Shown here: positions 1 to 10,053 of the stretch, piece by piece
Numbering within the stretch: the stretch's first letter is position 1
Layout of the letters: every line of letters starts with the position of its first letter
NCBI RefSeq assembly: GCF_963678635.1
Contig: NC_087062.1
Span: 97,145,705-97,209,704 of the forward strand
Length of the DNA: 64,000 nt
Source: Symsagittifera roscoffensis
Taxonomy: Eukaryota > Xenacoelomorpha > Acoela > Convolutidae
Direction: 5' to 3'
The notes under the pieces: generated by a model
Told to the model about the DNA's origin: nothing
What the model saw: only the letters and a program-made list of their open reading frames with translations
Database searches by the model: none
Position numbers and translations under genes: made by a program

Positions 1-514
1 AACTAAAAATTCCGCTCTTTTTGATTTTCGGCTATATGATCTTTTCAAATGAATGATGGCGAACTTCAACGAAAATGGGTTAACTTTCGCCGCGCGGAGG
101 GAAATATTCCCCAAGAGCAAACGAAGACTTCATAAATTAGTTGTTGTAGTGATATATTATTAATTAAAGTTATATATAACTTATTTTGTTTAACTTTTCT
201 TACCTCGATTATAGCATGTGGGCTGGTTGTTATCTAGTATTTATGCTGAGATGTAGGTATCAAACGATGAAGACAATCAGGAGAAAAAAATTCTGTCAAA
301 AATATCCAATTTTGAAACCGATCAATGAGGTCAAATAAGTTATTCGAAACATTATTAGTGACGTTATTAGGACTTAATAACATTTCATAAATCTTAATTT
401 TTTTGTTCGGCTTTGGATATTTTCCTTTTTTCGGCCTAATAGGTTTCGGCCTATAATATAGCGGCTTAGTGGCCTAATATTGCATCGTCTCTTAGTGTTA
501 CTTTGTTTAATGAT

Positions 515-815
515 TAATTCAATTTTTTTTACCGTTCTCGGCTCAGTTAGCCTGGAGGTAACGAATGTATGGGTTCGAATCTGACGTGGAGCTTTTTTCA
601 ATCGGGATATATTCTGTTTCAAATAAAATGGTCGGGTAAATTTTTGTCTGCTTATCTTTTTTCGGCATAGTTGCCACATCTTGGAAGCATTATTTTGCTG
701 CGCGCATTTTCTTAATGTTTCTTTGTGCTCGAATTACTCCTGCAATTGTATTTTTACTTACCTGTACTTCGTTTTTCTTTTTTTTGTTTCGACTAAAAAC
801 TTAATACGCACAATT
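515..815 (+). mobile_element. tRNA-derived SINE-like repeat
   Basis: The head resembles an internal Pol III promoter: an A-box-like GGCTCAGTTAGCCTGG, then a B-box-like GGTTCGAATC about 25 bases later. The body is T-rich, with the phrases CTGCTTATCTTTT, TTACTCCTGCAATTGTA and a TTTCGACTAAAA tail. The same order of parts occurs at 905-1215 and, more diverged, at 6540-6890. The boundaries are approximate. Confidence 0.6.
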
Positions 816-904
816 TATTTCAACCGATTTTTTTTCGTGGCCTAATTTTGGGTCGTTTGGTACCATTTGGTATCTTGATTCATAATGAATTCAATGTTTT
901 AAGC

Positions 905-1215
905 GTTTCCGGCGCACTTAGGCTGGAGGTAACGCATACGCCTGGGCTGGCAAAGGTCTGGTTTGAATCTGACGAGGACATTTTTTTTTCAAACGGGAGT
1001 TAATCCGTTTCAAAAAAAATTGTCGGCTTATTATTGGTCTGCTTATCTTTTGTCGGCTTATTTGCAACATCTTAATTTTTTTGTCGTGTGCAGCTTTCAT
1101 TGTAGTTTCTTTCTATGTTTTCATTTACTCCTGCAATTTGTAATTCTACTAACTTTGATTTCGTATATTTTCCTTTTTTTCGCTTAAAAATTTTTTAGCC
1201 TAAATTATTTCATCT
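905..1215 (+). mobile_element. tRNA-derived SINE-like repeat
   Basis: This is a second family member, in the same orientation as the one at 515-815. The head has AGGCTGGAGGTAACGC and a B-box-like GGTTTGAATC. The body repeats CGGCTTATTATTGGTCTGCTTA, ATTTACTCCTGCAATTTGTA and TTTCGCTTAAAAA. The two copies differ at many sites, so they are separate insertions or an old duplication, not part of the recent 2421-bp event. Confidence 0.6.
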
Positions 1216-1734
1216 GATTTTTATCAGCTTACCATCCTAATTTTAGGTCGCTCGAGGGAACCATAATACGAATACTTTCCTCCGGATCGCACAAAACATT
1301 AAAAATTTCAGAATATAGCTTATAGTTCAAAGTTTTTCATGATAACTTTTTTATTTTCGCTTGATAATTGTTTTTGAATGTTCATTAAACGCCGTCGAAG
1401 TTCAAAGAGCTTATGGTCATTTTTTCTACTGGGTTTGAATTTCTCAAATATGTCAGTTTTTTTGTTACCTTGCGTTCATTGGCTCTTTCATTTTTCTGTT
1501 GGCTATCTTCATCTGTGCAAATCAATGAATTAGGTTTTTTTTGTGATTTCAGGGGCAGGTCTAGGATTTTCTCGAAGTGTGACGGATTTTTACTCTTTTT
1601 TTTCCACCTAAGTCGCGAATATTAGTGTTCATTTTGAAAGTGTTCATTTTGATCAATAACCAGCTATTAAGTACAGCCAATGTTAAGGATATTAACACAG
1701 GCTATTATATTACAAATAGCACTTTAGCTTCAAG

Positions 1735-1815
1735 GTATCATGGATCTGTAGCGTAGAAGTAGGGAAGGAGACCCGCAACAAAATAACAGGGTTCGAACCT
1801 TGGCAGGTTCGGATG
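1735..1815 (+). repeat. tRNA-like segment, possible SINE head
   Basis: A B-box-like GGGTTCGAACCTTGGC follows a GATCTGTAGCGTAGAAGTAGGG stretch that could serve as a weak A box. I could not fold it into a convincing cloverleaf, and there is no clean acceptor stem. I read it as a decayed tRNA-derived repeat inside the intron or 5' flank of the UBA gene. Confidence 0.35.
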
Positions 1816-2181
1816 TTTTCTATGAACTTTTTCATAAACTAGTTCGAATGCGTCCGCTCTATAAATTGAGGCATGTTAGTTGGTAATTTTTTTGTTTCAA
1901 ATTGACTTCTAATGCGTCATAATTGGCGTGCGTCACTTACGAGATTTTGTAGACTCCGTTTGAATTTTTTTTGACAGTTTTAGATAGATCAATTGGTGTC
2001 CCAAAACAATACACAAGTCTTGTATTGCTAAAATTGTCGCCATCGCAGAAGTTGCCTTTTGGATGTCCTTTTTGGAAAACTTAGGCCAAAAATTTGCCGT
2101 GAACTCTCCCTCACACTAGTGAATAATTTCGCCAATTGCACCTTGAATGACTTTAAGGGGCTCCTCATTTTCTATCTGTAG

Positions 2182-2372
2182 GCGGGCAAACTAATCAGCA
2201 GTCGTCATCTCAGCCTCCTACTGCTGCTACGATGCCTTTTGAACCGAGTGAAGAGCAAGTGAAACAATTGGTGGAATTGGGGATAGCAGAGGACAGGGCC
2301 AGAGCGGCACTTATAAGGACTGCTGGCAACTTCGATCGAGCCTTAGACTTGCTGTTCAGTGGAGAAATTTAA
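2182..2372 (+). CDS. Terminal exon of a UBA-domain protein
   Basis: A TTTTCTATCTGTAG acceptor ends at 2181. The following frame encodes about 62 residues and stops at TAA (2370-2372). A Gln/Ser/Pro-rich stretch leads into a C-terminal ubiquitin-associated domain: EEQVKQLVELGIAEDRARAA, then a GNFDRALDLLFSG helix end typical of UBA three-helix bundles, which bind ubiquitin or polyubiquitin. The C-terminal position is seen in several families, including Ddi1-like proteases, UBAC2-like rhomboid pseudoproteases and UBL-UBA shuttles. The exon alone does not decide between them. The upstream exons are not identified. They may lie left of the window, or this may be a duplicated fragment of a gene whose main copy is upstream. 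An AATAAA signal lies 18 bases after the stop, so the exon looks functional. Confidence 0.75.
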
Positions 2373-2389
2373 CGGACTAGATAAACTGC

Positions 2390-2395
2390 AATAAA
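2390..2395 (+). terminator. Polyadenylation signal of the UBA exon
   Basis: AATAAA lies 18 bases after the stop codon, followed by a T-run. The second copy of the duplication unit starts 26 bases downstream. Confidence 0.6.
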
Positions 2396-2935
2396 CATAA
2401 GTTTTTTGCAAGAAAGAAGACAACTAAAAATTCCGCTCTTTTTGATTTTCGGCTATATGATCTTTTCAAATGAATGATGGCGAACTTCAACGAAAATGGG
2501 TTAACTTTCGCCGCGCGGAGGGAAATATTCCCCAAGAGCAAACGAAGACTTCATAAATTAGTTGTTGTAGTGATATATTATTAATTAAAGTTATATATAA
2601 CTTATTTTGTTTAACTTTTCTTACCTCGATTATAGCATGTGGGCTGGTTGTTATCTAGTATTTATGCTGAGATGTAGGTATCAAACGATGAAGACAATCA
2701 GGAGAAAAAAATTCTGTCAAAAATATCAAATTTTGAAACCGATCAATGAGGTCAAATAAGTTATTCGAAACATTATTAGTGACGTTATTAGGACTTAATA
2801 ACATTTCATAAATCTTAATTTTTTTGTTCGGCTTTGGATATTTTCCTTTTTTCGGCCTAATAGGTTTCGGCCTATAATATAGCGGCTTAGTGGCCTAATA
2901 TTGCATCGTCTCTTAGTGTTACTTTGTTTAATGAT

Positions 2936-3236
2936 TAATTCAATTTTTTTTACCGTTCTCGGCTCAGTTAGCCTGGAGGTAACGAATGTATGGGTTCGAA
3001 TCTGACGTGGAGCTTTTTTCAATCGGGATATATTCTGTTTCAAATAAAATGGTCGGGTAAATTTTTGTCTGCTTATCTTTTTTCGGCATAGTTGCCACAT
3101 CTTGGAAGCATTATTTTGCTGCGCGCATTTTCTTAATGTTTCTTTGTGTTCGAATTACTCCTGCAATTGTATTTTTACTTACCTGTACTTCGTTTTTCTT
3201 TTTTTTGTTTCGACTAAAAACTTAATACGCACAATT
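2936..3236 (+). mobile_element. tRNA-derived SINE-like repeat (duplicated copy)
   Basis: This is the counterpart of the repeat at 515-815, carried along by the 2421-bp duplication. Confidence 0.6.
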
Positions 3237-3325
3237 TATTTCAACCGATTTTTTTTCGTGGCCTAATTTTGGGTCGTTTGGTACCATTTGGTATCTTGAT
3301 TCATAATGAATTCAATGTTTTAAGC

Positions 3326-3636
3326 GTTTCCGGCGCACTTAGGCTGGAGGTAACGCATACGCCTGGGCTGGCAAAGGTCTGGTTTGAATCTGACGAGGAC
3401 ATTTTTTTGTCAAACGGGAGTTAATCCGTTTCAAAAAAAATTGTCGGCTTATTATTGGTCTGCTTATCTTTTGTCGGCTTATTTGCAACATCTTAATTTT
3501 TTTGTCGTGTGCAGCTTTCATTGTAGTTTCTTTCTATGTTTTCATTTACTCCTGCAATTTGTAATTCTACTAACTTTGATTTCGTATATTTTCCTTTTTT
3601 TCGCATAAAAATTTTTTAGCCTAAATTATTTCATCT
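3326..3636 (+). mobile_element. tRNA-derived SINE-like repeat (duplicated copy)
   Basis: This is the counterpart of the repeat at 905-1215, carried along by the 2421-bp duplication. Confidence 0.6.
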
Positions 3637-3820
3637 GATTTTTATCAGCTTACCATCCTAATTTTAGGTCGCTCGAGGGAACCATAATACGAATACTTTC
3701 CTCCGGATCGCACAAAACATTAAAAATTTCAGAATATAGCTTATAGTTCAAAGTTTTTCATGATAACTTTTTTATTTTCGCTTGATAATTGTTTTTGAAT
3801 GTTCATTAAACGCCGTCGAA

Positions 3821-4456
3821 TGTGTCTCCCGACGTGTTTTCCGCAAATAGAACATCATTCCAGACAAAGAGAAAGTTTTTTAATTGTGGTTTCTTCGAAA
3901 AAATTTTCCGTTCTCTGGTCTTAGTGGCTCCCCTTTTCTTCTCTATCTGCTAGCTTGTAATGCTATTTTTGTGGTATCGCAAGTGATTATGCTGTTTTGT
4001 TCCGGTGCTGATTTTTCATTTTAGTGTTCTGGCATGTTGTTTTTTTTTCACCACAGCCACCGTTCATTTTGATAGATCTAGTTGTATAGCAAGTGGTGCG
4101 AAGCTCAGCTGCGCCTCTGTGTACACTTTTCCTATTATCTGTTGGCTGTGTTATTGAGCTACTTTGTACGCCAGATCTACCTCGGAGCTAACTCTGGATA
4201 CTTCTAATAACGCAAAAAATATATTCCTTTCTTTGGTCGGCAAAATAGGTTTCATGAAATTGTACTTACGGAGTCAGTGAAGAGATCGAATTGTTTTTCG
4301 GCGGTGAAAAAATTCTTCAAGCTATTTTTGAGAGCCACAGGAATCATAACTGAGACGAAAACAGCGGAAAAACTAATGTTATTGTAGTTTATTAACGAGT
4401 ATACCATGTTTTTTTTAAAATTTTTTCTTCAAAAATTGAACTTTCGCTGAAACGTT
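3821..4456. other. Intergenic, no gene seen
   Basis: The DNA is AT-rich and I see no supportable exon. A short phrase near 4083-4130 (GCAAGTGGTGCGAAGCTC, then CTCTGTGTACA) recurs in diverged form near 7378-7420, so part of this stretch is a dispersed repeat of unknown type. The 3' end of the minus-strand ParB-like gene begins at 4457. Confidence 0.5.
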
Positions 4457-5704
4457 TCAACAAGAGGGTATCCCGCAGGTTGGGTCTGCACCCAACTTTT
4501 CTGTACCCTCCACATAGCCAGGCAGTTTCAGTGAATTTGAAGCCGGAAAAATATCATCGGGTAAACTGTAGGATCCAGTAGGGGTACTTCGACACAGTGG
4601 AATCAGCAAGTCCGCGACGTCTTGCCAATCTTTGTAGTCCATAGTTTCGAAACTTGTATCCAGTTGCGAGTAAGCTTTCATGAAATCATGCCAGTCGTCG
4701 AAGGATGGCCAATAAGAACTGTTAAAGAAAGCAGCAAAATTCATAAAATAGCCCCATCGAAATTCGTAAAATGGAATGCTGGGCGGCGGGCTTGATTCCA
4801 AGTTGTGGACGACGGTTGATTGATTAGTTTCACAGACTCGATCGTAGCATCTTTCGCAATACTTATCATCATCCTTGTCGCAGTTGGGGAAGCCATCGGG
4901 AGCATCTTTGACCTTGCGAGAATAACTAGACAACGCTCGCCAAGGATCGTCGGCAAACGCTTTGTTGCTTTTAGTGAATTCAAAATATATCGGAAGTTCT
5001 TGTGCTGAAATAGGCTGTGGGAGAGCATTGAAGTCGGCCTTTGGACGCTCGCCCAAGTAGAGGAGGTTTTGAGCCTCCGCGACTTGGAAGAAGTCTTGCC
5101 AAGAGAGGTTGCGATAGTCACAGATGATATTGAAGGTGACTGAAACTTCTACAAACCCACTGTAGTCTAGAGCACTAAGTGTGTGGTGTTTGTCGACTAT
5201 AGTAATGAGAGGCGACCCAACTATTCCTGAAAAAAATTTACTTTTCCAGCAAATGTCGCAAGCAACTCAAAATAGTAGTCACTCTGAGTAGAATAATTTC
5301 GGGAGTTGTTATTTTATGTGCTCGATCAATTCACGAGCAAGTTGCGTGTCATCATTTGCGTTAAAATCTGGCCAAAAAATGGAGTAACAATGTACAATTT
5401 TTGAAGCCAAACTTCGATATGTTTGTATACCTGGATTGATCACCCCGATGATAGGATTTTCGTCCATGTAGTCCTGTGCATCGTCTTCTGATCCGAAGTG
5501 ATTGTCGACCTTTCTTCGCACCCAGGCATAGCCGACCACAGCTTGTCCCGGCCTCACCAGAGGCTTCAGATTCTTCCACTTGTTGCTACACTCTCCAGTA
5601 AATTCATTAGTGTCACTGAGAACATTGTCGCAGTCTATCAGACTTTCGATGAAACTCAGTTTAAATATCACCAAATAGCTGAGAGAATAAAGTAGCTGAC
5701 TCAT
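4457..5704 (-). CDS. Predicted secreted ParB-like nuclease family protein
   Basis: Two exons on the minus strand, 5704-5431 and 5226-4457, join in phase across a 203-bp intron with a GTATAC donor and a TTTTTTTCAG acceptor, giving about 347 residues. The N-terminus is hydrophobic (LLYSLSYLVIFKLSFIESL) and followed by cysteines, as in a signal peptide. The body follows the order of the ParB-like family ParBc_2: RPGQAVVGYAWVRRK, NPIIGVINPG, the Asp-His-His signature VDKHHTLSAL, then DPWRALSSYSRKV and PFYEFRWGYFMN. ParB/Srx-fold proteins bind nucleotides or DNA and some cut DNA. Members of this subfamily are mainly bacterial and poorly characterised. A spliced, signal-bearing version suggests old horizontal acquisition, perhaps as a secreted effector or digestive factor, but that is inference. 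The intron and the AT-rich flanks argue against contamination. Catalytic activity is unproven. Confidence 0.78.
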
Positions 5705-6539
5705 TTTGAAGTGACACTTTTGGTAAATTATATTTGTGGAATAATCAGTTCAAGGAGTATCACCTTGATATTATTTGTTTTGCTGTTGACAAAAAGTATC
5801 GGATGTTTATCGTACGATTGCATGGTTAAAAACAATAGAGCAATACAGATTTTATGCAAAGCAGATTTTGAAACAAGAATTTTCCGACCAATCTATCAAC
5901 TGATTTGTACACTTGCGATTAGCAAGCGTTATCAAATCGGAATATAGACTTTTCGGGATAACAACTAGTTTAAAAAATCACTGATTCATTTGTGCAGCAT
6001 TCAGTTCTGCAGGAAACATGCTCAATTTCTTGAAAATCCAAACTTAACTACTGGGTACTAAAATTAGTAGGCGGCTAAGGTATCAAAAAATGATCTGCCT
6101 ATGGGTTGTCTGCTTATGGTTTGTTAGCTTAGTTGCCACAATTTTTTTAATCTTTCTTGGCTCTTTTCCAGTTCCCACCTTGGTTTTTCTGAAATCCAAT
6201 AGTTAAAAGTCTATTTAAACTTACTTTCCATGTAATAAACTGCATCAAATCGTGTCAGCGTGAACAGGTGAACAGATTTTTACTACATGCAAAATGCCGT
6301 GTGAACATGTTTTGAACAGCTTAATTTTGTAATTTCACGAGGGGGATGGGAAACTGGAAAAGAGCCCCTTTCTTGTGTTGTATGATTTTTTTTGTAAGTT
6401 ATTTTGAGTCTTTGATTTAATTTTTTTTTGCTAGATTAAATGTCTTGAAATCGGGAACTAGACTTTTTTCCCGTAAAAATTTTTTTCATACACATTTGTA
6501 ATTGTAATTGATGTTGCTTTATTATCGAACCTTAGCAAC
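5705..6539. other. Intergenic, SINE-body fragment
   Basis: No gene is supported. At about 6070-6185 the phrases GATCTGCCTATGG, GTCTGCTTATGG and GCTTAGTTGCCACAATTTTT echo the body of the SINE-like family at 515-1215, without a tRNA-like head, so this is a 5'-truncated copy. Confidence 0.45.
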
Positions 6540-6890
6540 TTCCAGGACTTATCGCACTTGGTCTGGAAGTCCTAATGTCAGGTTCTAATGTTGGTTAACC
6601 TAATGTCAGGGGTTCGAGTCCCGGCCGGAGCTCCGTTTTTTTTTCAGTGTTTGACATTGAATTTTTTTTCCTGGAATAATTGATTAGTCAATTTTAGTTT
6701 GTCGGCTTATATTTTGTCCGCTTAGTTGATATCGCACAATTTTTTTTCGGCTGTAATCAGTTTTCATTGTAGTCTCAAGTGTCGTTGATCAACTCATGTA
6801 GTTTTTATAATTACTATACCTGACACTGGTATTATTTCCGTTTTTTTTTCGATTAAAAGTTTTATTTCGCCTGAATGCTTTCGGCTCTTG
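6540..6890 (+). mobile_element. tRNA-derived SINE-like repeat
   Basis: The B-box-like GGGGTTCGAGTCCCGGCC at about 6609 sits behind a tRNA-like head. The body repeats TTTGTCGGCTTATATTTTGT, CCGCTTAGTTG and TTTTCATTGTAGTCTCAAG, and ends in TTTTTTTTTCGATTAAAAGTTTTATTTCG. It matches the two-part plan of the copies at 515-815 and 905-1215 with substantial divergence. A 14-bp AACCTAATGTCAGG-type phrase is repeated inside the head (6571-6609). Confidence 0.6.
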
Positions 6891-8576
6891 TTTTGACAGT
6901 TTAGTGAGCTTATTCTCCTTCGATATAAGGATGAAAAATGATTGATCATTTTTTTGATAAATCAGGTCTGCTGGTAGTATAACAGGTAAAAGTCGCTCAA
7001 AATTTTGTTATGACAACAATTTCGTTGGTCATATTTTTTTCGGTTTAGTTGACGTCTAACCATGTGTTTTTGGCTCAGTGATTGCTTTTAAACTACTTAA
7101 AGCTTGCATAATGACAGTGGTTATGTTTCTCGTCTGCTTTTCTGAGATTGGTTTTTCGTATTTCCAAAAAACTGGAATTTTTTTATGACAATCATTCCTT
7201 TAGTATTTTTGTCTTCGGATCAATTGGTCTAACCACGCCTGGTTGGCTTAGTGGACGCTCGGAAAATACTAAATGCTTGTTTAAAGCTAGTGCTTGTGTT
7301 TTTCGTCTGTTTTTCTTTGATTGAATTTTTTCAAGTTTTTTTTTCCGCGCTTTCATTGTATGTGGTACGCTTTCATTGTATCGCAAGTGATGCGAATCTC
7401 CGGTTCTCCTCTGTGTACATAGTATTGGGAAAAAAGACAAAAGTTTGTTGAAGAATGCGGTTAGAGTTTCGCTAAAAAAACGAGATGGTTCATATTTAAT
7501 GATCCCAAATTTACTACGCAATGAAAAACTGGAATTGATAAGTTCAACCTCACTATTTGAAAATTATCATTAGATCTGTACGCACATTAAATATTGGTAT
7601 TATTGGTTTTAAATATTGGTTTTAACATTCCCTTTTCTTGAGGGAATGTTAAAAACCTTTTTTTTTTGGTCGACCAAATGGATTTTTCGAGATCCCTCGA
7701 AATGCTACAAAAACTCGAAATGCCATAGTTTTCTATAGTGTATTTATGCTTGAACAATCTTTTTTTATTTCGCAGAAAGTTAGGGCTCACTATTGAAAGA
7801 GTCGTTTTTAAGTTTTGATTGTTAGCAGGATCAGTTGCACGTTATTCGTAAGTCTGCATTCGTTTTTTGCCATAAAATTTGTTTTTAAAAAATTAGACGA
7901 TGATTTTCGATACTAAACGAACTTAAAAGTGTCCTCTATTTAAGAAAAAATCTTTTATTTTTGTTTGAAAATACATAAAATGAAGCAATCGAACCAAAAG
8001 GATCAAAAGTTCCTTCAAAAGCTTTTCTTTTTAATCTGTTCCTAATTTTCTTTCGGGCAATAGGGCTCCTTTTATTTTGATATTTAGGTGTGTCTCCTTA
8101 AACTGCTTTGGAAAGTTACCGCAACCTGGGCTGACTATGTAGAACATCTTTCAACATAAAACTCAGAAACTTTTTGTCTTCTTTTTGGCCTAAGTTAACA
8201 GTGTTGTTTTTATTAAAAACATTGCCAGGAAACACACAGTGGCGACGGGTGACATTTTTCAGGTAACAAAAATAAACAAAATCAGGAAAAAATTTGTCCA
8301 GAATTGATGTTCGACTAAAATTGCTAATTGAATTTACTCTTTTCATTACTCAGTCCTTAACATATCACAGCAAAAGGTTCACTGCTCTTGTTAGGTTATT
8401 TATGCTTGTTTTCGTAACAAATAAAAGTTCTTTGTACTGTTTTTCTCCATCTTTTGAGATCTTCTTTTACCTGTTACTGTTTAATAAAGCGCCCTCTTTT
8501 TTTTTAAATCTTCAGTGGCTCCTGTGATAATTTTAAGAAGATTCTTCCGCATATTTTTTCTGCTGCATTTAATTTT
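6891..8576. other. Intergenic, no gene seen
   Basis: This is AT-rich DNA with many T-runs. Reading frames are short and none has convincing splice sites or composition. Near 7236-7262 (GGTTGGCTTAGTGGACGC) there is another A-box-like phrase, and near 7378-7420 a diverged copy of the dispersed phrase at 4083-4130. Confidence 0.45.
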
Positions 8577-8640
8577 CCCTGGCATTAAAATTTCCCCTGG
8601 CATTAAAATTTACCCTGGCATTAAAATTTACCGTGGCAAA
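8577..8640. repeat. 18-bp tandem repeat
   Basis: The unit CCCTGGCATTAAAATTTA occurs three times in a row (8577, 8595 and 8613), followed by a degraded partial unit. No coding role is apparent. Confidence 0.85.
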
Positions 8641-9040
8641 TGCTTGGCTGGTGAGTTGAACTTTCTCTCTTCGCTTCTCTTTTTATTTTTTTTTTACTTT
8701 TTTACCTAGTAAAGGTTTCAAATTTATTTATAAATACTGGAAATTGTTTTATTTTACGGGTAAAAACAGTTCTAAAGTTTTTCATGAACTGAGGCGACAC
8801 TTCGACAATTAAACTTACCAGTGACGATGAGATGAGAGAAAAAACTCATTCGTGATAAGTTTTGTTTGAAAGAACTGCCATTAGAAAATAATGAAATTTT
8901 TTCACAAGGAGTGTTTGGTGCACATGGAATGATCAAAAATTTAAGCCATAATAAAGTTTCTGCAGTTAATGATTGATGCTAGTTTTAGTGAAATTTGCTT
9001 CTAATGTTTTAGCATAAAAAAATGAAAACAAGAAACGAAA

Positions 9041-9842
9041 ATGCAAACTACGATATATTTGGGAATTGTCGCCTGCTCCATGCTGTTTGTTTCCTCAGTG
9101 GCAAGTGAAAATGTGGAAACCCAAAAGCGATACCTAGTGAAAAGTTTCATGCGAGCGCATCAAGGTAAATCGGGTCCTTCTTTTTTTATCATCTCCCAAT
9201 CATTGAGATTTCGGTCTATTTACTACTTGCGACCACCTGTTTCATTTTTTCAGTTTTTTGACTTTTGGGCTAAGAGCAGAACTCAACATTGACCTTTCAT
9301 TTGCATGTAAGCTTGCTCAGCCTGTGTCGCTGTACATTTTTGACCAGTTTCACTCATATTTAGTTTAGAATATATAATACTAATCGCTGCCAATTATCAA
9401 CACTGTTCAAATGGTAGTTTTTAAGCCTAATGACATCTTTACTAGGCTCAAAACGTTAGTGAACTTTGTTCGAAAAAGAAAACCTTTGAAAGAAATACTA
9501 CTAGCGCGGAAGTTCCCATTCTATGATATATAGTTTCAATTTGCACCTTAAAAGTGTTGAATTGAAAGAAGTATCATTTAATTCGGAATTGCTATTTTTT
9601 AAAGTAAAAGATCATTCTTCAATGAAGACTCTTTAGACAACGATGATCACCGAGGGTTCTTTGCCGATCAACCAGTTGGCAAACGACGTTTCTTTACCGA
9701 CCAGGCGACGCAAAAGAGGGGATATTTCACCGATCAAGTTACAGCTGGAAAAAGAGGATTCCTCTTGGACCAATCAACCGGAAAAAAAATTATAAACTTG
9801 AAAAAAAGGACTGCGCTTTCAAACAATTTAATTAAAGCTTAG
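9041..9842 (+). CDS. Neuropeptide precursor with four FxxDQ peptides
   Basis: Two exons, 9041-9164 and 9637-9842, join in phase (CAAG^GTAAAT donor, CTCTTTAG acceptor, 472-bp intron) to give 109 residues. A signal peptide covers about residues 1-22. After a first KR site come four related units: GFFADQPVGKR, RFFTDQATQKR, GYFTDQVTAGKR and GFLLDQSTGKK. Three have a Gly before the dibasic site, the standard amidation signal, so processing by prohormone convertase, carboxypeptidase and PAM would give amidated octa- and nonapeptides sharing G-F/Y-[FL]-x-D-Q. The second unit lacks the Gly. The copy number, KR spacing and amidation signals are what define a neuropeptide precursor. I do not recognise this peptide family among FLP, orcokinin, allatostatin or other families I can recall. 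AATAAA lies at 9911-9916. Confidence 0.85.
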
Positions 9843-9910
9843 ATATTTGTTGAATACGTTTTTATAATGTAACTAAAATACACATTCCAGCTTCATTGTT
9901 TGTATTAATT

Positions 9911-9916
9911 AATAAA
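9911..9916 (+). terminator. Polyadenylation signal of the neuropeptide gene
   Basis: AATAAA lies 68 bases after the stop codon of the neuropeptide precursor, in a T-rich context. Confidence 0.5.
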
Positions 9917-10053
9917 ACATTAAAAAACATCAAATTAATTGAAAAAAGTAAAGTTTTTTTCAAGACAAGTGAAAACGCAACATTTTTAATAGTTAACTCA
10001 GTAAGAGTTAATGAGATATATATTACAAAATAGCATTTAATCTAAGCTTGTTG

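Larger units (their letters stand above)
1..1399. repeat. Tandem duplication unit, copy 1
   Basis: This stretch recurs at 2422-3820 at a constant offset of 2421 bp. Only scattered single-base differences were seen over 1.4 kb, so the duplication is recent. Homology ends sharply after the shared GCCGTCGAA at 1391-1399. Because the window opens inside the unit, the true left end is unknown. The full period, 1-2421, also includes the UBA exon, so another copy of that exon may lie just left of the window. Confidence 0.93.
2422..3820. repeat. Tandem duplication unit, copy 2 (truncated)
   Basis: This is the direct repeat of 1-1399 at offset 2421. Substitutions are seen near 2728, 3149, 3410 and 3604. 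After 3820 the sequence departs from copy 1, so the second unit lacks the part corresponding to 1400-2421, including the UBA exon. Confidence 0.93.

Noticed and set aside
374-1187. Small frames on both strands in the SINE-rich unit (also at 2795-3608)
   Set aside because: They run through tRNA-like heads and T-runs and recur only because the DNA is duplicated. There is no start context or splice support.
5498-5947. Plus-strand frames opposite and beside the ParB-like exon 1
   Set aside because: They overlap the well-supported minus-strand exon or consist of translated AT-rich flank.
6600-6640. A functional tRNA gene at the GGTTCGAGTCCC motif
   Set aside because: The B box is good, but the anticodon arm and acceptor stem do not form, and the body continues as a SINE.
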